From Candidatus Peregrinibacteria bacterium (GTDB lineage: Bacteria; Patescibacteriota; Gracilibacteria; UBA1369; LOWO2-01-FULL-3): a stretch of 42,239 nucleotides of DNA. Shown here piece by piece: positions 22,966 through 31,738 of this stretch. The position numbers and the translations under genes are program-made. The notes beneath the pieces were generated by a model. That model was not told the origin of the DNA. It was given only the letters and a program-made list of their open reading frames with translations, and ran no database searches. The stretch's first letter is position 1. Each line of letters opens with the position of its first letter. The stretch covers positions 1 through 42,239 of the forward strand of contig WJKE01000066.1 in the NCBI GenBank assembly GCA_014729275.1, read 5' to 3'.

Positions 22966-24714
22966 TCACACCTCCACAATCAACGGAATAATTAGCGGAC
23001 GCCTTTCAAGCTTGGAATTTGTAAACTTATCAACAGACTGCTTAATATACTTTTTAATATCACGGCGATTCGCACCCGGATTTTGCTTCATAATTTTCTT
23101 AAAAGCCTTAGCAGCCGCCTTCGAAACCTCAGTAGTAATTTCCTCAGTCTCATGCATATAAATAAATCCGCGCGAAATCACATTAGGATCTCCCTTTAAT
23201 TTTTTACTCTTCCTCGAAACAAAAATCAGCACAATCAGCGCGCCATTTAGCGACATAATTTCTCTATCCACCTGAACCCTTGAACCAATAGTTCCCTCAC
23301 CGCTACCATCAATCAAAATATATTTTGTCTCAATTTTTTGCTTCGAAACCTCAAGTTTACCCTTCTGAGCAACCAAAACATCTCCATTCTGAATCAGAAT
23401 TGTCCTATCCTCCGGAATTCCACATTCTTCCTGAGCCAAAAGCGCATGCCCCTGTCGCATAAAATATTCACCATGCACAGGCACCAAATACTTTGGCCGC
23501 ACATAATTAATCATACGCTTAAGATCATCCTGATGCCCATGCCCGGAAGTATGAACATCCATAAGCTGATGATGAATCACCGTCGCACCAAGAATACACA
23601 AATTATTTATCACCGACGCAATCGCCTTCTCATTACCAATAATAGGCGAAGCCGATAAAACAATTGTATCGCCCTTCTTAATTTTAATATTTTTATGAAG
23701 ATTATTCGAAATCCTGGTCAAAGCCGAAACCGATTCTCCCTGAGATCCGGTTGTCAGAATCAAAGTTTGTTCATCCTTAACCTTTTTATATTTGCGGATA
23801 TCCTTTACAAGGCCTTTCGGATAATGCAAATACCCCAGCTGCACAGCAATCGCAATATTATCAATCATACTTTTCCCACTCACAAACACCTTTCTATTGT
23901 ATTTCTGAGCCAGATCAATAATCTGCTGAATTCGCCCGATCAAACTTGAAAAAGAGCTAATAATAAGCCTTCCATTTACCTTCTTAAAAACATCCTCAAG
24001 CGCTTTTTGAACCTCAGCTTCAGACATTGTCGCCCCCTTTTTCAGCGCGTTCGTAGAATCCGAAAAAAGAGCCAACACATTTTGCGACCGTAAAGCCTTC
24101 ATCTTATGAATATCAGCCTTTTTCTGACGGCCGGCAGGAGAATCATCAAACTTAAAATCTCCGGTATGCACAATTTTTCCGGCAGGAGTATCAATAATTA
24201 CCCCAATCGGATCCGGAATTGAATGCACAACTCTAAAAAAGTTCAGCAGAAACGCCCCCAGCTTCAAGGGTTTATCCGGATTTATCACATTCAGTTTCGC
24301 AAATTTATCCAGCTTAAACTCATCAATCTTCTTTTTAATAAATCCCATTGTAAGTTTAGTCCCAAAAACCGGCGGAAAACCAAGTTTGGGCAAAATATAG
24401 GGGATTCCCCCCGTATGATCCAGGTGACCATGAGTAATAATCACACCTCTAATTCGCTTCTTGTTTTTCTCAAGATAGTTCACATCAGGGATTACATAAT
24501 CGATTCCAAGCATATCTTCACTCGGAAACTCAAATCCCATATCCACAATGATTATATCATTGCCATATTCAAACACCATCATGTTCTTGCCAACCTCGTT
24601 TAGGCCGCCCAAAGGAATAATCTTTAGCTTTGCATTACGCCTTCTACTTTTACTTCTACCTTTATTGAATTTTCTTTTTAAAAAAGGTTTTTTCTTTCTA
24701 TTTTTTTTCATCAT
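22966..24714 (-). CDS. rnj: Ribonuclease J
   Basis: 582 residues. A metallo-beta-lactamase/beta-CASP nuclease acting in RNA decay and rRNA/mRNA 5' maturation by endonuclease and 5'-3' exonuclease activity. Visible features are a very basic N-terminal tail (1-30), LGGLNEVGKNM (36-46), the zinc motif HGHLDH (95-100), HTGDFKFD, the beta-CASP motifs with VSGKSM and TGSQGE, and DVHTSGHGHQDDL near 390. A C-terminal domain completes the usual length. It ends in TGA. Basic tails of this sort may aid RNA binding. The second codon is also ATG, so the start may be one codon later. Confidence 0.95.
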   Translation of the reverse strand: MMKKNRKKKPFLKRKFNKGRSKSRRRNAKLKIIPLGGLNEVGKNMMVFEYGNDIIIVDMGFEFPSEDMLGIDYVIPDVNYLEKNKKRIRGVIITHGHLDHTGGIPYILPKLGFPPVFGTKLTMGFIKKKIDEFKLDKFAKLNVINPDKPLKLGAFLLNFFRVVHSIPDPIGVIIDTPAGKIVHTGDFKFDDSPAGRQKKADIHKMKALRSQNVLALFSDSTNALKKGATMSEAEVQKALEDVFKKVNGRLIISSFSSLIGRIQQIIDLAQKYNRKVFVSGKSMIDNIAIAVQLGYLHYPKGLVKDIRKYKKVKDEQTLILTTGSQGESVSALTRISNNLHKNIKIKKGDTIVLSASPIIGNEKAIASVINNLCILGATVIHHQLMDVHTSGHGHQDDLKRMINYVRPKYLVPVHGEYFMRQGHALLAQEECGIPEDRTILIQNGDVLVAQKGKLEVSKQKIETKYILIDGSGEGTIGSRVQVDREIMSLNGALIVLIFVSRKSKKLKGDPNVISRGFIYMHETEEITTEVSKAAAKAFKKIMKQNPGANRRDIKKYIKQSVDKFTNSKLERRPLIIPLIVEV

Positions 24715-24824
24715 TACACAATTATTCTAATTATTGTTCGCTTACCACCTATATATTACCATGTTTTTTAAATAATAGCCATAGAGTTAAACGTATTTTA
24801 CCTAAAGTTGTCAAGGCTGCTAAA

Positions 24825-24853
24825 TTTATTAATCTTAAAAATCATTTTATAAT
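24825..24853 (+). promoter_or_regulatory. Possible promoter of murD
   Basis: A perfect TATAAT (24848-24853), 25 bp before the murD ATG, with a weak -35 TTTATT (24825-24830) at 17-bp spacing. Confidence 0.4.
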
Positions 24854-24877
24854 TCGACCGAAATTTAAAATAAAATT

Positions 24878-26242
24878 ATGAATCAAAGATCATCTATTGC
24901 AATACTGGGGTTTGGAGTCGAGGGACGCGCAATGTTTAACTACCTCATGGCGCACGAATACGGAAATATTACAATCTGCGACAAAAACGTGGATCTTAAA
25001 GATAAAATGCCCGAGGGTGTTTCAGTGAGACTGGGGGAAGATTATTTAAATGATCTTGATGATTTTGATGTAATTATCCGTTCTCCCGGAATTAAATATT
25101 TCGATCCACATATTCAGGCAGCGGTTCAGGCAGGAAAAGAAGTTACGTCTACCACTGCAATATTTTTTGATCAGTGCCCCTGCCCGATAATTGGGATTAC
25201 AGGCACGAAAGGAAAAGGCACAACCAGTATGCTCACATACCTAATGCTTAAGGAGGCTGACAAAGATGTTCATTTGGGAGGAAACATCGGCACGCCGGCA
25301 ATTGGTTTTTTAGATGATTTGAATAAGGATTCTCTGGTGGTTTTTGAGCTTTCCAGCTTTCAGTTACAGGATATGAAGAAAAGTCCGAAATATGCTGTGC
25401 TTTTAAATACTACCTCTGACCATCTCGACTACCATGCGGACACAGGAGAGTACCTCACTGCCAAAGAAAGTATTCTGGCAAATCAAGCCAAAGATTCAAT
25501 AGCGGTACTCAATAAAGATTATGACTACGCCAATCATTATAAGCCCTTGGTAAAGGGCCGGAACCTATGGGTCTCGGTAGAGGAAAAAGTAAAAAACGGG
25601 GCATATTCAGACGAGGAAAACATCTATTTTGTTGAAGATGATAACGCGACCCAAATCGCTAAAATAAACGAAGTAAAATTAATCGGTTCACATAATTTGG
25701 AAAATATTCTGCCGGCAGTCGCGATTGCGGGAACTATAGGGGTAGACAAGAAAGATATTGAGAGAATAATAAAAACTTTTGACGGGCTGCCCCACAGATT
25801 ACAGTTTATAAAAGAAGTGAAAGGAGTAAAGTTTTATAACGACTCGATTGCAACATCACCCGACCCTTCAATGGCCGCTGTCGATTCATTTGAGGCCCCT
25901 CTAACGTTGATTGCGGGGGGATACGACAAAGGAGCAGACTACAATGAGTGGGCACTTAAAATTCTCACTAAAAAGAATCTGAGGACGGTCGTGCTCATAG
26001 GCGACCTTGCTGAAAAAATGGAGAGCGCAATTTCGCAGGCAGAGGAAAAGCTCGGCGAGGCTGAAGGATCTCCAACCAAAGTTTTAAAAAGAAACACATT
26101 CGAAGAAGCTATTCTCGATGCTTTTGCCGAAACCCCGGAAAACGGAGTTATAATTTTATCGCCGGCAGCAGCAAGTTTTGACATGTTCAAAAACTACAAG
26201 GACAGAGGAGAGCAATTTGCTGATATTGTAGGCAAATTATGA
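24878..26242 (+). CDS. murD: UDP-N-acetylmuramoylalanine-D-glutamate ligase MurD
   Basis: 454 residues, full length. It adds D-Glu to UDP-MurNAc-L-Ala at the cost of ATP in the cytosolic stage of peptidoglycan synthesis. Residues 7-15 (IAILGFGVEG) form the N-terminal Rossmann-like nucleotide domain. GITGTKGKGTT (106-116) is the Mur ligase P-loop, followed by ELSSFQL, NTTSDHLDYH with the catalytic His, GSHNLEN, and in the C-terminal domain NDSIATSP and LSPAAASFDMF. Together these favour MurD over MurC, MurE or MurF. The gene ends in TGA and its last bases overlap the convergent SLH gene by 6 bp. Confidence 0.95.
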   Translation: MNQRSSIAILGFGVEGRAMFNYLMAHEYGNITICDKNVDLKDKMPEGVSVRLGEDYLNDLDDFDVIIRSPGIKYFDPHIQAAVQAGKEVTSTTAIFFDQCPCPIIGITGTKGKGTTSMLTYLMLKEADKDVHLGGNIGTPAIGFLDDLNKDSLVVFELSSFQLQDMKKSPKYAVLLNTTSDHLDYHADTGEYLTAKESILANQAKDSIAVLNKDYDYANHYKPLVKGRNLWVSVEEKVKNGAYSDEENIYFVEDDNATQIAKINEVKLIGSHNLENILPAVAIAGTIGVDKKDIERIIKTFDGLPHRLQFIKEVKGVKFYNDSIATSPDPSMAAVDSFEAPLTLIAGGYDKGADYNEWALKILTKKNLRTVVLIGDLAEKMESAISQAEEKLGEAEGSPTKVLKRNTFEEAILDAFAETPENGVIILSPAAASFDMFKNYKDRGEQFADIVGKL

Positions 26243-27277
26243 TTCTTCAAAAACTATATCCGCACAACTTATATAACTCAGATCTTCATTTGATGCCTGA
26301 ACACCTATAGCTAGCGGCAAATTTTCCTTTAAATCAGCTATAGTCAATTCCAGCAAAGATGCGGATTCACCGGAAAAAAGATTCACCAGCGCTTTGTAAG
26401 AGCTTTCAATATTATCACAAGTCCCATACAAAATTTGCGCCGGATTTTCATGTGCGGGATCAATTCCATTTAGCTCTATATCAACATATAGCCCCTCATC
26501 AGTATTAAATAATTCCGCCTTACCGCTAACCCCCGATTCATTCAATTCAATCAAATTCAGACCAACTTTGCTATCAGTATCGGCAGTTACTTCAATAGGA
26601 GTTTGATCTTCATAGGCCTCACCATTTTTAAGGCTTTCATATGTTGTCACCCAATAAATTTTTTCACCCAAATATTCCTCAAGCATATCATTTCTATCTT
26701 TCAAAATTCTGGTAATCATATCAGCAGTTTCATTTCTTTTAAGCTCATCATCAAATCCCGTAATTGTGTAGGGGATATAATTTAATTCCGAAGCCAGATT
26801 AACCGCCCCTTCAAACCAAACTTCACCGCCTTCCTCAAAAACAAATGCAAGAGACTTTAGCGTCATTTTTAAAGCTTCAACAAAATTCACCTTTTGACCG
26901 GGCCTAAAGGTGCCATCACTGTATCCCACAACCCAGTCGGCATTTTTCGCAAAACAAACATATTTTGTAAACCACTGGCCTGCTTCTACATCGCTAAAAC
27001 ATTCACTATCCTCAAATTCATCCAAAGTTTCAGAAGTAAGCTGGCCCAATTTAATTTTTGACTCAATAACAATTTTCAACATTTCAGCTCTGTTCAAAGT
27101 GTTTTCAGGTTTGAATGTTCCATCACTGTGCCCATTTACAATACCCTCAGAATTCAAATAATAAATTGCCTCCATAAATTCCTCATCCTCATTAACATCA
27201 GAGAAAAACGCAGTATTCGCAAATACAGCCGAACAGCAAAGCAAATTCAAAACAATAATTAACAAGATCTTTTTCAT
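26237..27277 (-). CDS. Secreted S-layer homology (SLH) domain protein
   Basis: 346 residues. Signal peptide 1-20 (ending CCSAVFA). SLH motifs at about 24-72 (FSDV...GIVNGHSDGTFKPENTLNRAE) and 93-141 (FSDV...WVVGYSDGTFRPGQKVNFVEA), and a degenerate third to about 190. SLH triplets bind pyruvylated or other secondary cell-wall polymers and hold proteins on the surface. The C-terminal ~140 residues are beta-rich and unknown. It is one of three SLH proteins in the window. It overlaps murD tail-to-tail by 6 bp and lies downstream of the flippase on the same strand. Confidence 0.9.
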   Translation of the reverse strand: MKKILLIIVLNLLCCSAVFANTAFFSDVNEDEEFMEAIYYLNSEGIVNGHSDGTFKPENTLNRAEMLKIVIESKIKLGQLTSETLDEFEDSECFSDVEAGQWFTKYVCFAKNADWVVGYSDGTFRPGQKVNFVEALKMTLKSLAFVFEEGGEVWFEGAVNLASELNYIPYTITGFDDELKRNETADMITRILKDRNDMLEEYLGEKIYWVTTYESLKNGEAYEDQTPIEVTADTDSKVGLNLIELNESGVSGKAELFNTDEGLYVDIELNGIDPAHENPAQILYGTCDNIESSYKALVNLFSGESASLLELTIADLKENLPLAIGVQASNEDLSYISCADIVFEES

Positions 27278-27352
27278 ATTTTTTTTGTTAGAAATTAACT
27301 AAATGGTTACGATCTCCATCCTACTGTAGGAGTTGAAGAATCTCTTGCACAA

Positions 27353-28879
27353 TTAACTATATGTATGCTTACCATTACCATCATGAGGCTTGCTCTCACC
27401 CTTTTTTAAAAGTTGAATCATATCTTTATCTATAGTTTTTGTTGCAAATAGCATTCCACCATATACAAACATACCAAAAGGAATAAGAATCAGCACATTC
27501 CAGTTCTGCATCAATTCGTAACTCACATCCTTTAAATAATAAATCGAAGCACCCATTAAAAGAGAGCTCAAAATAATTTTAAACGCCTTTCCAAAATCAA
27601 TCCTGAATTCCAGATATTTACGCGCGTAATAATAAGTCGCAAACAAAATAAACATTTCACTAAGTACACTTGTAACTGCGGCACCTATAAAGCCGTAATA
27701 CGGAATAAAAATCAAATTTGCGATAAGATTAAAAACAACACAAACCGCATTAATATAAAGAAGCTTCACCTGCCTGTTTACTGCAATCAAAATAAAAGCA
27801 AACAGCACATTCAAAAACTGGAACAGAAGCGCAAAAATCAAAATCTGAAATGCAATATCAGAGCCAACAAAACCTTTATTCAATCTGCTTAAAAACTCAG
27901 GAGTACTTACTATAAATATTATGGGGTAAGCAAGAATTACCCCGCCAACAACCATGGGCACAGCCATAGCCGCCAAAAAATTAAAAGCCTGCGAAATAAT
28001 CTGTTTATACCGCTTGGTTTTTTCATCCAAAGATTTTGTTAGAACAGGCAAAACCGAATTCATAAAATACAAAGGCAAAATAGCAAAATGCTCAAGCATC
28101 TTCATTGCCACACCATAAATTCCAACTTCCTCCTGCCCGCGAATAACAGAAATCAAAATAGAATCCACCCTAAAATAAATTGTATTCAAAATAAGTGCCA
28201 ATCCATAGGGGAGAGCCTCTTTAAGCACCTTTTTCCACAAATCAATATCAAACCTATAACTTATAGGCGTAATTTTCCTCACATAATAGCCGGTAGTCAG
28301 CAGAGTCACAATCGCACCCAAAATTCCGGCACCAATCAGCATGAAAAATCCAATATCCCCCTGATCCGGAAAAGCAAAAAATACTATGTAAACCATAAAT
28401 CCAACTGAAATTGCTTTCCCCAAAATCGAAGCAATAGAAGCCGCGTGCATTTGGAGTTTTGTTTGAAGCACACTTGTCAGAGTTCCATTAATTATGGTTA
28501 GAAACACTGTAATCGAAGCAATAGTAATACCCAAAGGAATTCGGCTATCCCTATAATCCGGAATCAAAAAAGCCAATAAAACCGCAATTAACATAGTAGC
28601 TACTACCAATATTGTCCTAAGGCTCAAAATATTTCCAATTATTTTCGGAATATCATCCTCGTTTTTGGACATTTCCCTAACAGCAATCGTAAAAAGCCCC
28701 AAATCCGCGGCAATCCCAAAAAAAGCCAGAAATTCATATACAAGCACATATTCCCCATATCCCTCCACCGACAAATAATGGGTAGCAATTTTCACAACAG
28801 CGAGCCCCAAAAAAGCCATGCCCACTTTTCCCGCAAATTGCCAAACTGTATTTGATAAAATTTTCCTGGCTACAGACAT
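27353..28879 (-). CDS. Polysaccharide/oligosaccharide flippase (Wzx/MATE-like, MOP superfamily)
   Basis: 508 residues with about 14 hydrophobic helices, typical of the polysaccharide biosynthesis (Wzx/RfbX) branch of the MOP exporter superfamily. These move lipid-linked oligosaccharides across the membrane. The N-terminal NTVWQFAGKVGMAFLGL and ADLGLFTIAVREMSK segments are characteristic. It could be MurJ-like, but the sequence around helix 2 and the length favour an O-unit/teichuronic-type flippase. It is divergent from prfB, with 47 bp between starts. Together with the glycosyltransferases at 8866-12139 it supports a glycosylated surface. Confidence 0.85.
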   Translation of the reverse strand: MSVARKILSNTVWQFAGKVGMAFLGLAVVKIATHYLSVEGYGEYVLVYEFLAFFGIAADLGLFTIAVREMSKNEDDIPKIIGNILSLRTILVVATMLIAVLLAFLIPDYRDSRIPLGITIASITVFLTIINGTLTSVLQTKLQMHAASIASILGKAISVGFMVYIVFFAFPDQGDIGFFMLIGAGILGAIVTLLTTGYYVRKITPISYRFDIDLWKKVLKEALPYGLALILNTIYFRVDSILISVIRGQEEVGIYGVAMKMLEHFAILPLYFMNSVLPVLTKSLDEKTKRYKQIISQAFNFLAAMAVPMVVGGVILAYPIIFIVSTPEFLSRLNKGFVGSDIAFQILIFALLFQFLNVLFAFILIAVNRQVKLLYINAVCVVFNLIANLIFIPYYGFIGAAVTSVLSEMFILFATYYYARKYLEFRIDFGKAFKIILSSLLMGASIYYLKDVSYELMQNWNVLILIPFGMFVYGGMLFATKTIDKDMIQLLKKGESKPHDGNGKHTYS

Positions 28880-28926
28880 TACTAATTTGCTAATGTAAAT
28901 TTAACAAACCAACTTTACCCTTTTTT

Positions 28927-30015
28927 ATGCATGAAATAAAGAGCCGGCTTCAGGAGCTAAAGCAAGTTATAAAAACAGGTTTAAACAAAATAAATCTTCC
29001 TGAAAAAAAGAAGCAGCTAAATGAGTTGAATGAAAAAATGCAGGACCCAAATTTTTGGGATGATAGCGATGCGGCACAGGAAATAAGCCAGCATGCCAGC
29101 AATTTAAGCAAATTAATAGATACTTGGGAAAGCGTAAGTAATGAGGTTGAGGAGCTTTTAAATCTCTTTCCGGAAATTTCACCTGAGCGCGATCCGGATT
29201 CTGCTGAGGATTTTAAGCAGATGGTCGCAGCCCTTGAAGAAAAATGGCGAACCCTGGAGATTTCAACTTTCCTAAACGGCAAATACGACGAAGATAATGC
29301 CATCCTAATGATTCAAGCAGGAACAGGCGGTACCGATGCTCAGGATTTTGCGGATATGCTAATGAGGATGTACATGAAATATGCGGAAAAAAATGGTTTT
29401 AGCCTGCAGCTTTTAGATAAAAGTGATGGTGATGAAGCTGGAATAAAAAGCGCAACAATTTTGATAAAAGGGGAGTTTGCTTACGGATATTTAAAAAATG
29501 AGGCCGGAGTGCACAGGCTGGTTAGGCTTTCTCCTTTTAATTCAGGCAACTCCCGCGAAACATCATTTGCGCTTATTGAGGTTCTTCCTGATATTAAAAA
29601 GAAAATCGCTGTAGATATGCACCCGGACGATTTAAAAATTGATGTTTTTAGAGCAGGTGGGCACGGCGGCCAAAGTGTAAACACAACAGATTCAGCAGTT
29701 AGAATTACCCATTTACCTACGGGCATTACTGCCCAATGTCAGAATGAAAGGTCGCAACTCCAGAATAAGGAGCATGCAATGTCGGTTTTACAGGCAAAGC
29801 TAATAGATCAAATGGAAAAAGCTCAGGCCAAAGAGCTCAACGATTTAAAAGGATGCAAAACAGAAGTTTCCTGGGGAAATCAAATAAGATCCTATGTATT
29901 GCACCCTTACAAAATGGTTAAAGACCACAGAACCGACTATGAAGAAAACAATCCAGACAGTGTATTGGATGGAAACCTTGAAGGCTTTATCGAAGCGGAG
30001 CTCAAAAAGATTTAA
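28927..30015 (+). CDS. prfB: Peptide chain release factor 2
   Basis: 362 residues, complete. It releases proteins at UAA and UGA codons. Class-defining motifs are SPF (202-204), the RF2 codon-recognition tripeptide, and GHGGQSVN with the catalytic GGQ (247-249). The N-terminal helical domain is continuous (MHEIKSRLQELKQ...), so the programmed +1 frameshift near codon 25 that regulates prfB in many bacteria is absent. Its presence shows that UGA is a stop codon. There is no Shine-Dalgarno. Directly after the stop lies a remnant of a second prfB 3' end. Confidence 0.97.
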   Translation: MHEIKSRLQELKQVIKTGLNKINLPEKKKQLNELNEKMQDPNFWDDSDAAQEISQHASNLSKLIDTWESVSNEVEELLNLFPEISPERDPDSAEDFKQMVAALEEKWRTLEISTFLNGKYDEDNAILMIQAGTGGTDAQDFADMLMRMYMKYAEKNGFSLQLLDKSDGDEAGIKSATILIKGEFAYGYLKNEAGVHRLVRLSPFNSGNSRETSFALIEVLPDIKKKIAVDMHPDDLKIDVFRAGGHGGQSVNTTDSAVRITHLPTGITAQCQNERSQLQNKEHAMSVLQAKLIDQMEKAQAKELNDLKGCKTEVSWGNQIRSYVLHPYKMVKDHRTDYEENNPDSVLDGNLEGFIEAELKKI

Positions 30016-30082
30016 AATCCCTATAGTATTCTGGACGGCAATTTATAAAGTTTTAAAAGAAGCGGAGCTCAAAAAGATTTAA
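30016..30082 (+). pseudogene. Remnant of a second prfB 3' end
   Basis: Immediately after the prfB stop the sequence reads NPYSILDGNL, matching NPDSVLDGNL in prfB but with many synonymous base differences. It then has TAA and a frameshift, and ends with 24 bases (30059-30082, GAAGCGGAGCTC...) identical to the last 24 bases of prfB. It cannot be translated as a unit. It is either a diverged tandem duplication or the end of a resident prfB left behind when another allele recombined in. Confidence 0.75.
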
Positions 30083-30399
30083 TCTATTTCATCCAGCAAA
30101 TCATCAAGTTTTTCCTTATCTTTTTCTTCAGCAAGTTTTTCCTTTTCGGATAATTTTAGGGAATTAAGCTTATTTGCAAGCTCAGTTAAAGTATCCGAAA
30201 ATTTTTCTAAAGTATTAAGCTTCTCTTTTTGGTTTTCGGTAGCCAAAAATTCGTAAACACTATCTTGGTCCTCCAAAGGAAGATTTACAAGTTTTTTCAA
30301 ATATTCCGATTTTTCCTCATCACTTAAAGAGCTGTAAGAAGGATAATTCGCTAAAAATTCCTTTAATTTCTTACTTTTTAAATCTGATAATACTGGCAT
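30079..30399 (-). CDS. Small coiled-coil hypothetical protein
   Basis: 106 residues, highly charged, with Lys/Glu/Leu heptad patterns from about residue 55 to the end (ELANKLNSLKLSEKEKLAEE), so probably a coiled coil. There is no signal peptide. Not recognised. Its stop overlaps the prfB remnant by 4 bp on the opposite strand. It lies 62 bp downstream of the HNH gene on the same strand and may be co-transcribed with it. Confidence 0.6.
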   Translation of the reverse strand: MPVLSDLKSKKLKEFLANYPSYSSLSDEEKSEYLKKLVNLPLEDQDSVYEFLATENQKEKLNTLEKFSDTLTELANKLNSLKLSEKEKLAEEKDKEKLDDLLDEID

Positions 30400-30461
30400 A
30401 TAAATTTTTATTTACTTTTTACACATTATATCACTCCTAACACTTTGAGTAAATAAAGCGT

Positions 30462-31379
30462 TTAGCCCGAATCACAATACTCCGCAATTCGCCCGTTTAT
30501 CAAATTCATGATGTCGTAGTATGGCAGGGCATCAATTGGCCGCCAATGCTGCTCTTCCAGGAATCCAAGATGGATTATTTTGTGATGCTCAACACACAAA
30601 TGCTTCAATTTATCCGGATCATGCGTTTTTGTGAGCGCAAAAGCCTCTGTGTGGTGTATATTTTTGGCGGATTTGTAACAATTCGGATGCTCGCAAATTC
30701 CTTGAGACCGCCTGTTAATATATGTTTCGATTTTTTTGGGAATTTTCCGGCTGCGGTTTTTTACGGGCTTGGGTTTTTCAATTTTTGACTGCCTCTTTTC
30801 AGCTTCCATCCCTTTTTCACTCAATTCAAGCAATTTTTTCATAGCTTCATTCCAGTCGCCCTTGCCTTTAATTTTTTTCAACTTTTCAATTAACTCCTTA
30901 TCAAGCTTCATTGAAAGTTGTTCCTTTTGATTCAAACCTCGCTCTATTAAACCATTTTTGGTCGGACTCCCGGTGCCGGCACCATCATCACAATATTTTT
31001 CTTCCTTAAAATCCTTCACAAAAGTTACAAGAGTATTTTTGCTCATTTTTTTCGCCTTATCCGCCCAAAATTTCTGATTATCTTCAGTAGCAATGCATGC
31101 AACCGGTCGCACCGCCTGAATCCCCTTGTTCTCGGCAACTTCCATTAACTCCGGTTTATTCTTAATTTTCCGTAAAATACGCAAAGAATCATTAACTTTA
31201 TACCGGCTCATCCCCGCAATCACACGCGCATAATCGTAAATAGAATCAAACCCCTTCTTCTCCCAAATTCTATTCCTTTCAATTTTAGGCAGCATCAACA
31301 CGCATTTATGCATCCATTCCCGCGCATTCCGTCCATATCTGCAAAACTCATCGTGCAATATTTTATCTTTTTTATTCAT
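30462..31379 (-). CDS. HNH endonuclease domain protein
   Basis: 305 residues. The C-terminal HNH nuclease fold (about 222-280) has the zinc-binding Cys pairs and histidines in place: Cys229 and Cys234, NIHHTEAF with His242/His243, and LCVEHHKIIH with Cys262, His265, His266 and His270. The N-terminal ~130 residues are a helical domain, typical of the DUF222-like HNH proteins that are multi-copy in many genomes. A basic linker (about 196-216) joins them. These proteins are thought to be DNA nucleases, often mobile or defensive, but no partner gene is adjacent. The stop is a TGA. Confidence 0.85.
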   Translation of the reverse strand: MNKKDKILHDEFCRYGRNAREWMHKCVLMLPKIERNRIWEKKGFDSIYDYARVIAGMSRYKVNDSLRILRKIKNKPELMEVAENKGIQAVRPVACIATEDNQKFWADKAKKMSKNTLVTFVKDFKEEKYCDDGAGTGSPTKNGLIERGLNQKEQLSMKLDKELIEKLKKIKGKGDWNEAMKKLLELSEKGMEAEKRQSKIEKPKPVKNRSRKIPKKIETYINRRSQGICEHPNCYKSAKNIHHTEAFALTKTHDPDKLKHLCVEHHKIIHLGFLEEQHWRPIDALPYYDIMNLINGRIAEYCDSG

Positions 31380-31491
31380 ATTTCCGAGGGGTAAATGATA
31401 TTCTTATTATACCTTGAAAAAGCCAAAAATCGAGCATTTCAACTTGAAACTCCACGCAAAATATGGTGAGGATACGCTCACCCAAACACTT

Positions 31492-31676
31492 CCTTAAAAG
31501 TCCGGTTTTTTTCGCATATAATTTCTTGGTTTAAACTAAAGAAACAAAGCACCGCACATCAAAACAAAGCTCCGCACATCAAAACAAACATTAGTATAAG
31601 CACCAAATTGCGTACGGTAAAAAGCAAAAAAGCAAAGATTATTGATAATTTTTTGGCAAAACCGGGGCCTTTTAGG
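31492..31676. repeat. Intergenic element family, copy C (~185 bp)
   Basis: It aligns with copies A and B in the same orientation. It shares GTACGGTAAAAAGC and AAAGATTATTGATAATTTTTTGGC-type sequence. The outer inverted ends are well kept (CCTTAAAAGTCCGGTTTT with AAAACCGGGGCCTTTTAGG). It is longer than A by an internal 20-bp tandem duplication (31545-31564 and 31565-31584). Confidence 0.75.
31545..31584. repeat. 20-bp tandem duplication inside element copy C
   Basis: CAAAGCACCGCACATCAAAA is followed by CAAAGCTCCGCACATCAAAA, with one mismatch. It accounts for the extra length of this element copy. Confidence 0.85.
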
Positions 31677-31738
31677 CGCATTTTAACTTGACGACACGCC
31701 TAAATTTTTGTTTTCATAATAATACTAAATTAAAAACT

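Larger units (their letters stand above)
31380..31738. other. 359-bp intergenic region between HNH gene and def
   Basis: It contains a stray AAAAAGCCAAAAATCGA (31417-31433, identical to the core of the intergenic element family), a hairpin GGTGAG-gatacg-CTCACC (31465-31482) and the full element copy C (31492-31676). The two flanking genes are divergent. TTGACG at 31688-31693 lacks a well-spaced -10. Confidence 0.5.

Noticed and set aside
28927-29010. Programmed +1 frameshift in prfB
   Set aside because: The N-terminal coding sequence is continuous and no in-frame TGA or slippery CTTTGA occurs near codon 25.
29894-30082. Frame overlapping the prfB end and remnant
   Set aside because: It is an alternate-frame shadow of prfB; its final EAELKKI is explained by the remnant's identical 24-bp tail.
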